From the NCBI RefSeq assembly GCF_005116665.1, contig NZ_SWCJ01000003.1, positions 248,001 through 312,000 of the forward strand: 64,000 nt of DNA, given 5' to 3'. The notes beneath the pieces were generated by a model. That model worked only from the letters and a program-made list of their open reading frames with translations, had not been told where the DNA came from and made no database searches. The position numbers were made by a program, and so were the translations under genes. This document shows, piece by piece, positions 14,380 to 22,873 of this stretch (positions are counted from its first letter, which is position 1; each line of letters starts with the position of its first letter). The DNA is from Ferrimonas aestuarii. Its GTDB lineage: Bacteria; Pseudomonadota; Gammaproteobacteria; Enterobacterales; Shewanellaceae.

Positions 14380-16779
14380 TTAAAACTCAAATAGCCGCTG
14401 CAACCAGTTTTTGTCCCGCTTGGCTCCGGCACAGCCTGATGGCTGTGGCCAGCTGACAGCATCCGCTGCAACGGCGGTGGCCCCTCGGCAATCCTCGGCA
14501 ACGGCAACGCCCTGACTATTAAAGTAACCGGTAAGCACACCATCGGGCGGAGTGAGCACCAACGACAGCGGGTCTCGTTCCCTCAGATAGCGCTGATACA
14601 GCGGCAGCGCCGCCTTGGAGCCATAAAGATTGGCGTTGGAGTTGTCGTCCCGCCCCACCCAGGTCACCACCACGTCGCGGTCGTCAAAACCAGCAAACCA
14701 AGCATCTCGCCCTTTCGGCGTGGTACCAGTTTTGCCCGCCAAAGTGACGTTTGGAAAAGCGTTAGCGAGTGCTCGAGCGGTACCTCGCTGCGCCACTTGA
14801 GTCAGCAGCATATTGGTCAAATAACTGGCCTGCACCGGCAGTCGCTGCTCGCTGTGGGACTTATGCTCCGCCAGCGGCAAATTATCCTCCCCCAGAACCG
14901 CCTTGACGCTGTGCAGCTGCCGGTAGCGACCGCCATCCGCCAGAGTTTGGTACAGCTGCGCCAACTCTAATGGGCTGGCTTCAATGGAGCCCAGTAACAT
15001 GGATGGCACCGGATTAATCGGCTCTGGCCAACCGGCCTCCATCAAAGTGCCTTCCACCTTGTCTAAGCCCAGCTCCATGCCAAGATTCACCGTGGGCACG
15101 TTGTACGAGCGCACCAACCCCTCTTTCAGCGGCACCTGACCTCGATACTGCTTGTCATCGTTCTTGGGCGACCAAGTACTGCCACCGCTGCTTTTCAGGG
15201 TGATCGGCTCATCTTTGATGGGGGTCATCGGGTTAAATTGCTGTGGCTGCGACAGGGCGCTCAGGTACACAAAGGGCTTCACCAAAGAACCGATGGGGCG
15301 GCGGGCGTCCATGGCTCGGTTAAAGCCGTTGTAGCTTGGGGAGCGATCCCCCACCATGGCCAAGATGCCCCCTTGGTAGCGGTCCACCACCACCATCGCC
15401 GATTGCAGTCGTTTATCACCACGGTCTTTAATCAGCTGAGCGGTGCCCTTCTCCACCGCAAGCTCCGCCGCTCGCTGCGCCAACGGATCTAAGGTGGTGT
15501 AAATTTTAAGTCCTGAGCGATTAAGCGTTTCGCTGCCAAAACGAGTCACTAACTCCTGACGCAGCTGCTGCATAAACGCGGGCTGACGATGGCGCAGCTT
15601 CGCCCTGGCATCACGCACGGTAAGAGGGCTACCGGTGGCGGTTTCATACTCGGCACGATTCACCATGCCTTGTTCCAGCATCAGTTTAAGCACCAGATCG
15701 CGGCGCTTGATGGTGCGCTCTGGATAGCGCCATGGATTGTAATAACTTGGCCCTTTGATCATCGCCACCAGCGTGGCCTGCTGCGCCACGGTAAGCTCCT
15801 CAATGGGGCGATGGAAGTAGAAACGAGCTGCAAGGCCAACTCCATGAACGCCAATGCTGCCATCTTGGCCCATGTACACCTCGTTGAGGTAAGCCTCTAA
15901 GATGGTGTCTTTGGAGTAGCGAAAATCGATCACCAGCGCCATTAGTGCTTCTCGCACCTTACGCCAGATTGAGCGCTCCCGAGTGAGGAAGAAGTTCTTG
16001 GCCAACTGCTGAGTCAAGGTGCTGCCACCCTGCACAGTACGCCCAGCTTTTAGGTTAACAACCAGCGCTCGGGCGATGGCCAGAGGTGCCACTCCGTGGT
16101 GGTGATAGAAGTTCTGATCCTCGGTGCGCAGCAGAGCATCCACCAATCGCTCAGGGATCTGCTCTCTGGGCACAAATAACCGGTCTTCCCGATCACTGGC
16201 CACCATACGATCCAGCAGTAGGGCTTCTAAATGCACGAAGCCCAAATCTCGGGCATCACTAGAGCGCTGCAACCGACTGATGCGGTTGTCGCTAAAACTG
16301 ATGATCACTCGCTCGGCAGCGTCATAGCCACTGGGGCCGTCGCTGCCGCGCTTAAACAGTTCAATTTTGGTGCTGGATACCGCAAACTCGCCCTCTTTCC
16401 TTGGATTGCCGGTATTGCGGTACCCCAGCAGCTGCAGCTCCTGTTTGAGCTGTTCATGAGTGATAGGAGCGCCAGGGTAGATCGCCATCGGTCGGGCGTA
16501 GATCTGCGCTGGCAGGTGCCAACGTTGGCCCTCAAACTTCTGGGCGATGATCTTATCCAGATACCACAGGTACGCTGACGTCACCGCAGTAGTAATGATC
16601 AGGGTCCACAAACACAACCAGCCAATACGACGCTTCCAACTGCCTCTGTTGTTGGCTTTTTTGGTCATGGCGCGCTTGCGGCCAGTCTTACCTTTTGCGG
16701 CGGCGGTGCGTTTGCGCGGCGTACGCCCTTTTGCTGGCGCTTTGGACTTGGCCGGCTTGTCTTTATTTGCGGGAGCCAT
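14380..16779 (-). CDS. mrcB: Penicillin-binding protein 1B, bifunctional transglycosylase/transpeptidase
   Basis: The protein has 799 residues. A very basic cytosolic tail of about 50 residues (many Lys/Arg/Ala/Pro) is followed by one membrane anchor near 53-73. Next come the small UB2H regulatory domain, the GT51 domain with TEDQNFYHHHG and QGGSTLTQQLAKN, and the class A transpeptidase with GSLVKPF (SxxK serine), SYN and KTGTT. It polymerises and cross-links peptidoglycan at the inner membrane. UB2H suggests activation by an LpoB-type lipoprotein. The gene begins directly next to the hrpB stop, so the two form an operon, an arrangement also found in other gammaproteobacteria. Confidence 0.95.
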   Translation of the reverse strand: MAPANKDKPAKSKAPAKGRTPRKRTAAAKGKTGRKRAMTKKANNRGSWKRRIGWLCLWTLIITTAVTSAYLWYLDKIIAQKFEGQRWHLPAQIYARPMAIYPGAPITHEQLKQELQLLGYRNTGNPRKEGEFAVSSTKIELFKRGSDGPSGYDAAERVIISFSDNRISRLQRSSDARDLGFVHLEALLLDRMVASDREDRLFVPREQIPERLVDALLRTEDQNFYHHHGVAPLAIARALVVNLKAGRTVQGGSTLTQQLAKNFFLTRERSIWRKVREALMALVIDFRYSKDTILEAYLNEVYMGQDGSIGVHGVGLAARFYFHRPIEELTVAQQATLVAMIKGPSYYNPWRYPERTIKRRDLVLKLMLEQGMVNRAEYETATGSPLTVRDARAKLRHRQPAFMQQLRQELVTRFGSETLNRSGLKIYTTLDPLAQRAAELAVEKGTAQLIKDRGDKRLQSAMVVVDRYQGGILAMVGDRSPSYNGFNRAMDARRPIGSLVKPFVYLSALSQPQQFNPMTPIKDEPITLKSSGGSTWSPKNDDKQYRGQVPLKEGLVRSYNVPTVNLGMELGLDKVEGTLMEAGWPEPINPVPSMLLGSIEASPLELAQLYQTLADGGRYRQLHSVKAVLGEDNLPLAEHKSHSEQRLPVQASYLTNMLLTQVAQRGTARALANAFPNVTLAGKTGTTPKGRDAWFAGFDDRDVVVTWVGRDDNSNANLYGSKAALPLYQRYLRERDPLSLVLTPPDGVLTGYFNSQGVAVAEDCRGATAVAADAVSWPQPSGCAGAKRDKNWLQRLFEF

Positions 16780-19287
16780 CTACTGCTGCTGCATCCTTTT
16801 TTTGGTCACTTTGGTCGGCTGAGTGTTGGCAGGATCGTCCGGCCACAGATGTTTAGGGTAACGCCCCTTCATCTCCTTTTTCACCTCATTCCAGGCTCCT
16901 GCCCAGAAGGCGGCCAGATCTTCGGTCACCTGAAGTGGCCGCCTTGCTGGCGACAACAGCTCCAGCGTCACTGGCAGTTGGCCTTGAGCCAATCTCGGGG
17001 TTTCGGCTTCGCCATACATCTCCTGAACCCTAACGGCCAGTTTCACCCCTGATTCGTGATATTCCAAGGGCAATTTGGAACCAGTCGGCGCCAGCCAATG
17101 GCTAGGAAGCTGCTGCTCCAAGGTGGATTGCAGTGACCAGTCCAGCTGCGCTTTTAAGGCAGCAAACAGATCCAGCTTATTCAATTGCGATACCTTCTTA
17201 ACGCCTGACAGATAGGGTTCCAACCAGCTCAAATCCGCCAGCAGCGACTCATCGCTTAACTCAGGCCAATCACCTTGGGTGAGTAACGCTTTGGCATGGG
17301 CGACCCGAAAACGCCACTGATTGATGTTGTCTGTAAAGGGCAGCAAGCCAAGCCCTTGCTGGCGCACCGCTTGCAACAATGCCTGCACATAGTCGTCGTC
17401 ACTCAGATCCGTCAGAGGTTCACGCCTCACCACCAAGGCACCAAGCTGCAGTTGCCGCTCGGCGATGAGCTCACCATTTTTAGGAGATAGCTGCTGAAAA
17501 CGCTGCCAACGGAAAAGATACGGCAGAGCGTCTTGCAGTTCACTTAACGGGATCTGCGCCCCCATGTGCACTATCGCATCCCCCTGACCTTGACGCTCCG
17601 ACAAACTGGCACACACCAGCAGGGTTTCATCCTTGCTCGAAGGGTTACGGCCAAGACCGCACCAAGGGTCGTCCTGAGGCAAGCACGCGCCGCTGCCGCC
17701 ACTGAGTTGATAGCGGCCACCTTGGCCCCGAGCCAGACCGATGCGATCTGGGTAGGCCAATGCCAACAGCAAACCACAGTACTCACCTGAGGCGATGGAG
17801 TCGGTTTGGCAACCCAACTGTTTAGCCCACTTTTGGCTTTGGGCCTTGGCGGTATGGGGCAGCTTACCGAGACGCAGATCGATATCGATCCCTAAGTTTC
17901 GGCCTCGAAGGGGATCGTTCTCCTCCAGCAGCGCCGCTAACTCGCAGGCCAATCGCTGCAACCCACGGATCTCAAGCTCGCTCTCCAACACCTTAGCTTT
18001 AAGCAGCATGTGTCCGAGACGAGGATCGCTGCCCAGCTTATGTACCTGACGCCCCAAAGCGGTCAGCTTATGACTGTCATCCACCAACTCCAGCTGCGTC
18101 AGCAACTGCCACGCCTTGGTCATATTAGTGGTCGCCGGTAGCGTCAACCAGACCAATTCGTCGGCGTTGCGACAGCCCCACGCCGCCAGCTCAAGAGCCA
18201 ATGAGGTAAGGTCTGCCTGAGTGATCTCAGGGGCATCGGCGCTGGCCAATCCCTGCTGCATCGATTCCGACCACATGCGCACGCCGTGACCGGCCATCAA
18301 ACGCCCGGCACGGCCGCTTCGCTGCGCCGCCGAAGACTGGCTAATGCGCACCGTCTCCAACCGGCTAATGCCGGATTTCAAGTTGTAACGAGCCTGACGC
18401 TGCCAGCCGGCATCCACCACCACCGAGATACCATCAATGGTCAAACTGGATTCGGCGATGTTGGTGGCCAGTACCACTTTGCGCTTACCAGGTGGGGGAG
18501 TATCGATGGCGGCGTCCTGCTGCTTAGGCGACAGCTGGCCATAGAGTGGACACACCATGACTTCGCTGCTGACTTTTTCCAGTAATTGAGTCTCGGCGCG
18601 GCGGATCTCCCCCTGCCCAGGCAGAAACACCAACAGGTTGCCCTCTCGCTGGCTCAGTTGCTTTAGCACCTCAGAAACCGTTGCCTCAAGCCAAAACTGC
18701 CCTTGGGCAACGGGGCGATACTCTAGGGTGACTGGGTAGCTGCGCCCTTCACTCTCCACCTTGACGGCATCAGGCAAGCACTGCTCCAGCGCTTGCCCCT
18801 CAAGGGTGGCCGACATCAGCATCAAGGTCAGATCATCACGAAGCCCGCCTTGAACCTCCAACGCCAACGCCAGGGCCAAGTCCGTCGCCAGATGACGTTC
18901 ATGTACTTCGTCAAACAGCACCAGCTGCACACCATCGAGTTCAGGGTCGGCCTGGATCTGGCGGGTTAATACGCCTTCAGTCACCACCTCCAATCGAGTC
19001 TGTTTGCTGACCTTAGTTTCACCTCGAACCCTAAGCCCCACGGTTTCACCCACGGACTCCCCCAGCTGTTTTGCTAGGTAGCGAGCAATGGCACGAGCGG
19101 CGATGCGGCGAGGCTCCAGCAGGATGATTTTGCCGCTGATTTGCGGCCAGCTCAGCATCGCCAGAGGCAGGGCGGTGGATTTACCGGCACCGGTAGGCGC
19201 CTGCAGCACAATCTGATTCGACTGAGTCAGGGCATGCTGGAGCTGGGGGAAAACTTGGGTAATAGGGACAGGCTGGGACACAAACAA
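16780..19287 (-). CDS. hrpB: ATP-dependent helicase HrpB
   Basis: The protein has about 835 residues. It shows the DEAH-box order: APTGAGKSTALPL (Walker A), LFDEVHERHLATD (DExH), MSATLEG (motif III) and QRSGRAGR (motif VI), then the helicase-associated and HrpB C-terminal domains ending MKGRYPKHLWPDDP. The RNA helicase role in bacteria is ill-defined. No ATG is available: the reading frame opens with TTG at 19287 or GTG at 19281, and neither has a clear ribosome-binding site. The stop codon abuts the mrcB ATG. Confidence 0.92.
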   Translation of the reverse strand: MFVSQPVPITQVFPQLQHALTQSNQIVLQAPTGAGKSTALPLAMLSWPQISGKIILLEPRRIAARAIARYLAKQLGESVGETVGLRVRGETKVSKQTRLEVVTEGVLTRQIQADPELDGVQLVLFDEVHERHLATDLALALALEVQGGLRDDLTLMLMSATLEGQALEQCLPDAVKVESEGRSYPVTLEYRPVAQGQFWLEATVSEVLKQLSQREGNLLVFLPGQGEIRRAETQLLEKVSSEVMVCPLYGQLSPKQQDAAIDTPPPGKRKVVLATNIAESSLTIDGISVVVDAGWQRQARYNLKSGISRLETVRISQSSAAQRSGRAGRLMAGHGVRMWSESMQQGLASADAPEITQADLTSLALELAAWGCRNADELVWLTLPATTNMTKAWQLLTQLELVDDSHKLTALGRQVHKLGSDPRLGHMLLKAKVLESELEIRGLQRLACELAALLEENDPLRGRNLGIDIDLRLGKLPHTAKAQSQKWAKQLGCQTDSIASGEYCGLLLALAYPDRIGLARGQGGRYQLSGGSGACLPQDDPWCGLGRNPSSKDETLLVCASLSERQGQGDAIVHMGAQIPLSELQDALPYLFRWQRFQQLSPKNGELIAERQLQLGALVVRREPLTDLSDDDYVQALLQAVRQQGLGLLPFTDNINQWRFRVAHAKALLTQGDWPELSDESLLADLSWLEPYLSGVKKVSQLNKLDLFAALKAQLDWSLQSTLEQQLPSHWLAPTGSKLPLEYHESGVKLAVRVQEMYGEAETPRLAQGQLPVTLELLSPARRPLQVTEDLAAFWAGAWNEVKKEMKGRYPKHLWPDDPANTQPTKVTKKRMQQQ

Positions 19288-19370
19288 TCTGGCTTTTTAA
19301 TCAGGAATGGCGATTAGTGTACCTTCGCCAACGCCGAGAGCCAAACCACTAGCCGCTCACAAGCCCTAAA

Positions 19371-19407
19371 ACAAAAACGCCGCTACTTCATTCGAAGGGC
19401 GGCGTTT
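19371..19407 (-). terminator. Terminator of the pentaheme cytochrome gene
   Basis: AAACGCCGC and GCGGCGTTT form a 9-bp stem; on the minus strand TTTTTGT follows. It lies between the cytochrome and hrpB. Confidence 0.8.
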
Positions 19408-19414
19408 GGCTTAA

Positions 19415-19453
19415 TCTAATGACTCAGTCTAATGACTTATTCTAATAACCCAG
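19415..19453. repeat. Three 13-bp tandem repeats after the cytochrome stop
   Basis: TCTAATGACTCAG, TCTAATGACTTAT and TCTAATAACCCAG lie head to tail, ending two bases from the stop codon of the cytochrome gene. On the minus strand they form the start of its 3' untranslated region, before the terminator. Confidence 0.7.
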
Positions 19454-19455
19454 AA

Positions 19456-20841
19456 TTACAGCGACAGAGAGGTCATCTCGATGTAAGGCACTTCCACTTT
19501 GTCTTTCAGCAGCAGATCCGCAGTGGCTTGGCTGAAGGAGCGGTAGTTCAGCTTCACTTCAACCTGATACTCGCTCACGCCCTTCGGTAGGTTGAATGCG
19601 TAAGTCGCATCACGGCTGCCCTTAGGTGGAATGGTGTTCTGCATGTCAAAACCCGCCACTTTCCACGGCTTGTGTTGTGGGCCTTTGCCATCGCCATCGA
19701 CGGCGCGGTTTTGGAAGATAACCGTGCCTTCAGGCAGTTCATTATTGGCATCCAGACTACCAGAGCGCAGCAGCTCACTGCCTTTCGCGTCGGTGATCAC
19801 CACTTCCAACCACAGTTGACGAATAAAGGTCAGGCTGGTCGGCAGGTTGTGACCGGCGCGGCGGTTATGCACGGTAACAGTCAGCAGGTTCACACCATCG
19901 GCTTGAGTGGCTACTTTTGCTTCAAGTTCCGCCACGTTTTGCAGACGCTTCTTGGCGGCATCCGCATGCTCTTGGCCGCCTTTGACGCCCAGTAGCGGTG
20001 CTACGGTGAAGTTACCGCCAACAAAGCCATGGTCGTGCACCATATCGCGCGGCTTACCACCTCGGGCAGCTTTGCCCCCCAGACCATGATTTTCCAAATC
20101 TTTGGCTGGCTTCATCTCATCGGCAACACGAATGGCGGTATCCACTGGCACCATGTGGCAATCCTGACACTGGATCTCAGCTTGAGCATAAGGGGAGTAT
20201 TTCCACTCATCGTAGGTACGCTCAATTGGGAAGTTGTTGCCTGGGTGGAACACGTTATGACAGTTACCGCAGAACTCTGACTTGGTGTGCAAATCAGAAT
20301 ACTCGGTTTTGTGCATTGGCGACTTGGAGTCGCTCAGCGGCCCACGTTTTACCTTATCGTTGGCAATGGCAAACGAGGCGTTACCGTTCTCAAGCATCGC
20401 AGTATGCAGCACATTATTTTCACTGACGGTATGACACACATCGCAGGACACACCCGCATTGGCCATGCCTTCGGTGGTAAAGCCACCGTGTTTGCCCATC
20501 TTGGGGTCAAACTCGACTTTTTGATTTACGGTACCCACGGCGGTGTGGCACCCCGCACACAGATTACGAGTCAGGCCGTTGGTCTCCTTTTCACCTAACG
20601 CCCACTCCCCCTGAAAAACTGGGTCGATAAAGGCGATGGAATGCATGGAGCCCTGCCAACCTTTGAATTGACGGGGGTGACACCCCTTACACTGCTTCGG
20701 GCTGTTCCAATCTTTGATTTTAACGGTTTGGGGATCGCCATCCAGAGTCAGGTAGGAAGGAGCGTAGGGTTGATTATTGGCGTGACTTGCGCCACAGACC
20801 AACAGCGACGCAGTGGCAAGGGCGGACAAAAGTAGGCGCAT
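19456..20841 (-). CDS. Periplasmic pentaheme cytochrome c (cytochrome c554-like)
   Basis: The protein has 461 residues with a Sec signal of about 21 residues. Five CXXCH sites are present: CKGCH (51-55), CAGCH (95-99), CDVCH (133-137), CGNCH (191-195) and CQDCH (225-229). The heme part resembles the cytochrome c554 / multiheme family of sulfur and nitrogen redox proteins. Residues about 290-461 lack hemes and look like a beta-sandwich (VTVHNRRAGHNLPTSLTF, then DATYAFNLPKG). No reductase subunit or membrane partner is adjacent, so the electron partner is unknown. It is a stand-alone unit with its own terminator. Confidence 0.85.
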   Translation of the reverse strand: MRLLLSALATASLLVCGASHANNQPYAPSYLTLDGDPQTVKIKDWNSPKQCKGCHPRQFKGWQGSMHSIAFIDPVFQGEWALGEKETNGLTRNLCAGCHTAVGTVNQKVEFDPKMGKHGGFTTEGMANAGVSCDVCHTVSENNVLHTAMLENGNASFAIANDKVKRGPLSDSKSPMHKTEYSDLHTKSEFCGNCHNVFHPGNNFPIERTYDEWKYSPYAQAEIQCQDCHMVPVDTAIRVADEMKPAKDLENHGLGGKAARGGKPRDMVHDHGFVGGNFTVAPLLGVKGGQEHADAAKKRLQNVAELEAKVATQADGVNLLTVTVHNRRAGHNLPTSLTFIRQLWLEVVITDAKGSELLRSGSLDANNELPEGTVIFQNRAVDGDGKGPQHKPWKVAGFDMQNTIPPKGSRDATYAFNLPKGVSEYQVEVKLNYRSFSQATADLLLKDKVEVPYIEMTSLSL

Positions 20842-21151
20842 TGTTATGATTTTCCCAAAAACTTGTGATGTAAGTTTTAATTAATATATTTATTAATCAA
20901 TGTGATAGCTGCTATTTGCGCGGCGGATTGTACTGACAAACGCCCACAGCTGTAGTCGGGAAAACGGAAACTGCGACCTTGGCAGCAGATCCTATGGAAA
21001 TTTGAATTGGCTTTAAAAATGACAGAGTAATGAATCGAATAAACTTGGGCTTAAAACAAAAAAAACCGACAGCCACCAATATTACCCTGACCGTCGCATT
21101 CACAGGGGGCTGCGAATATACTGACCACAGTATCGTTAAGAGAGTATCGCC
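20842..21151. other. Divergent intergenic region between the pentaheme cytochrome and thpR
   Basis: The part near the cytochrome is AT-rich (TTAATTAATATATTTATTAA around 20877-20896) and holds a TGTGA half-site near 20900, reminiscent of CRP/FNR sites but without a matching second half. No gene is visible. Promoters for both flanking genes must lie here. Confidence 0.35.
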
Positions 21152-21673
21152 ATGGCCCAGCGGCTGTTCTTCGCCATTCCAGTGAGTGTGCCCAAACAGA
21201 TGGCACTGATTAAGCACCAAGCCCACTTAGGAAATCTGGGTCATGTAGTGCCCGCCACCAATTTTCATCTGACTCTGGCCTTTTTGGGTAATGTGACCCA
21301 ATCTCAGCAGCAGGCGCTGATCGAGCGCTGGCGGGATCTTACGGTGCCAAACTTACACCTGACGCTAAACCGCTATCTGCACTTCCCCAAAGCAGGGGTG
21401 GTGTGCCTTGCCAGTGACCAAGTCCCCATCGCCCTAATGCGACTGGCACAATCCCTGCGACGGGATGCTGCTCGCCACGGCCTGCATAGCCACAAAGCCG
21501 CGTTTCGTCCTCATGTCACCCTCTATCGAGGCGTGGACTCTGTGGTTGAGCTGCCCCAGCCAGAGCCGGTGACACTGGAGATAAATGAAGTGCAGTTGAT
21601 GGCATCACAACGAGAAATGGGCAAGCTGACCTATTCCCCCCTTGTTCGTTGGCGAAGCGAGACCACAAACTAA
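21152..21673 (+). CDS. thpR: RNA 2',3'-cyclic phosphodiesterase (LigT/ThpR)
   Basis: The protein has 173 residues. The two HxTx motifs of the 2H phosphoesterase superfamily are clear: HLTLAFLG near 41-48 and HVTLYRG near 120-126, giving the two catalytic histidines. The opening QRLFFAIPV and the length match ThpR. The family hydrolyses 2',3'-cyclic phosphate ends of RNA and can ligate tRNA halves in vitro. It is a single gene, convergent with the fic gene. Confidence 0.9.
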   Translation: MAQRLFFAIPVSVPKQMALIKHQAHLGNLGHVVPATNFHLTLAFLGNVTQSQQQALIERWRDLTVPNLHLTLNRYLHFPKAGVVCLASDQVPIALMRLAQSLRRDAARHGLHSHKAAFRPHVTLYRGVDSVVELPQPEPVTLEINEVQLMASQREMGKLTYSPLVRWRSETTN

Positions 21674-21689
21674 TGGCTCAAAGACTGCC

Positions 21690-22817
21690 CTAGTTTGGCT
21701 GCGGGGTCGCTACCTCAGTTTGAAATACCGCAGCATCCATCTGCTGCCAAGCTTCCAACACCTCTCGACATTCAAAGACAAAAGCGCCTTTAGGCACCCG
21801 CAGCGGATAGCCAACCAGCACGTCAAGATTGACTAGCTCCTGAATCGTCCCATGTGCAGCCATCGGGTTAAGCCCAAGGGCTTTGGACGCCGACTCAATC
21901 GTCACCAGTGGCCTTTGGTATAGGGTTTTCAACAGTGCATTGGCTCCCGGGCTTATGCTCCTTAATGCCAGCTTTCGCTGCAATTTTTGATGTGCCTGCC
22001 CCATGGACGCATCAAACTGGCTGCTGACCGCAGCGCTCCAGTCGAAAGCGGACTGCCAAAAGCTAAACAGCGATTGCCAGTGTCCTTGGGCCAACGCCAT
22101 GGTTTGATCAAAAAAACCTTGATGTCGGTGACTGAGTCGATACAGAATTGGATTGACTACGCCATGGGCAAACTGCCCCCAAGACTGCAGTAATACCTCC
22201 AACAACAAGCGATCAACGCGGCCGTTGCCATCATGAAATGGGTGTAACACGATAAACTGCGTCACCACAGCAACCACCTGCTCCAATGACCAACTACTGC
22301 GACTGCAGATGTAATCGATAAACTCCTCGAGATGTGCTGGCAGCTGATCTGGCGGCACAGGAACCATCCTGGCGTCAACGGGGGAGTGGCCACCCACCCA
22401 GTTTTGAATCTTACGCACCTGACCACTGCACTCCACGTCAAAAGCAACCAACTGGTGAGCTTGACACAACGAGGCCTTGGTTATCGGCTGAGTTGATAAC
22501 AGCGCCATGCCCTGCCGGTAGCGCCGCGCCCGATCGACCACCGCGGCCGCCAAGGGATCCTCGGTCTTTAATCCTGCCTCCACCAACTCTAAGCGTTGCC
22601 TGGATATTTGCCGCCCCTCTTTCAATGACACCCCACCAGCCAGATAACGACTTAGAAAATGGCTGTAATCAAAGGGAATCGGCAGCGGCGATGATCGGCC
22701 ATGAGGCCAACTTAAAGTGCGTTGTTCCGCAAGGGGCTGCTGATGCAAAGGAGGAGGGCAAAAACATCGATAGGATTTCTGGGTCTCTGGCCAAATTCGT
22801 TCAAGATACACAACCAT
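21690..22817 (-). CDS. Fic family AMPylase-type protein with C-terminal winged helix
   Basis: The protein has 375 residues. The Fic active-site loop HPFHDGNGRVDRL near 192-204 carries the catalytic His and the nucleotide-binding GNGR. An N-terminal GGVSLKEGR near 61-69 lies where class II Fic proteins have their inhibitory (S/T)xxxE(G/N) helix, but the serine is one position off, so autoinhibition is uncertain. Residues about 300-350 (PLVTIESASKALGLN...LVNLDVLVG) form a winged-helix-like segment. The usual activity would be AMP transfer to protein hydroxyls. The ATG has GAGGA immediately against it; a GTG two codons later has better spacing. No antitoxin gene is adjacent. Confidence 0.85.
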   Translation of the reverse strand: MVVYLERIWPETQKSYRCFCPPPLHQQPLAEQRTLSWPHGRSSPLPIPFDYSHFLSRYLAGGVSLKEGRQISRQRLELVEAGLKTEDPLAAAVVDRARRYRQGMALLSTQPITKASLCQAHQLVAFDVECSGQVRKIQNWVGGHSPVDARMVPVPPDQLPAHLEEFIDYICSRSSWSLEQVVAVVTQFIVLHPFHDGNGRVDRLLLEVLLQSWGQFAHGVVNPILYRLSHRHQGFFDQTMALAQGHWQSLFSFWQSAFDWSAAVSSQFDASMGQAHQKLQRKLALRSISPGANALLKTLYQRPLVTIESASKALGLNPMAAHGTIQELVNLDVLVGYPLRVPKGAFVFECREVLEAWQQMDAAVFQTEVATPQPN

Positions 22818-22841
22818 TCCTCAGGTTTACGTTGTCGAGAT

Positions 22842-22863
22842 AAGGGGCGCTCAAGCGCCCCTT
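22842..22863 (-). terminator. Hairpin after the secreted FN3/MACPF-like gene
   Basis: AAGGGGCGC pairs with GCGCCCCTT across TCAA, a 9-bp GC-rich stem 10 bases beyond the stop of the gene at 22874. No long T-run follows on the minus strand. Confidence 0.7.
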
Positions 22864-22873
22864 CGCGTGGTTT

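Noticed and set aside
20870-20910. Possible FNR/CRP site upstream of the pentaheme cytochrome
   Set aside because: Only half-sites are present; no complete TTGAT-N4-ATCAA or TGTGA-N6-TCACA match was found.
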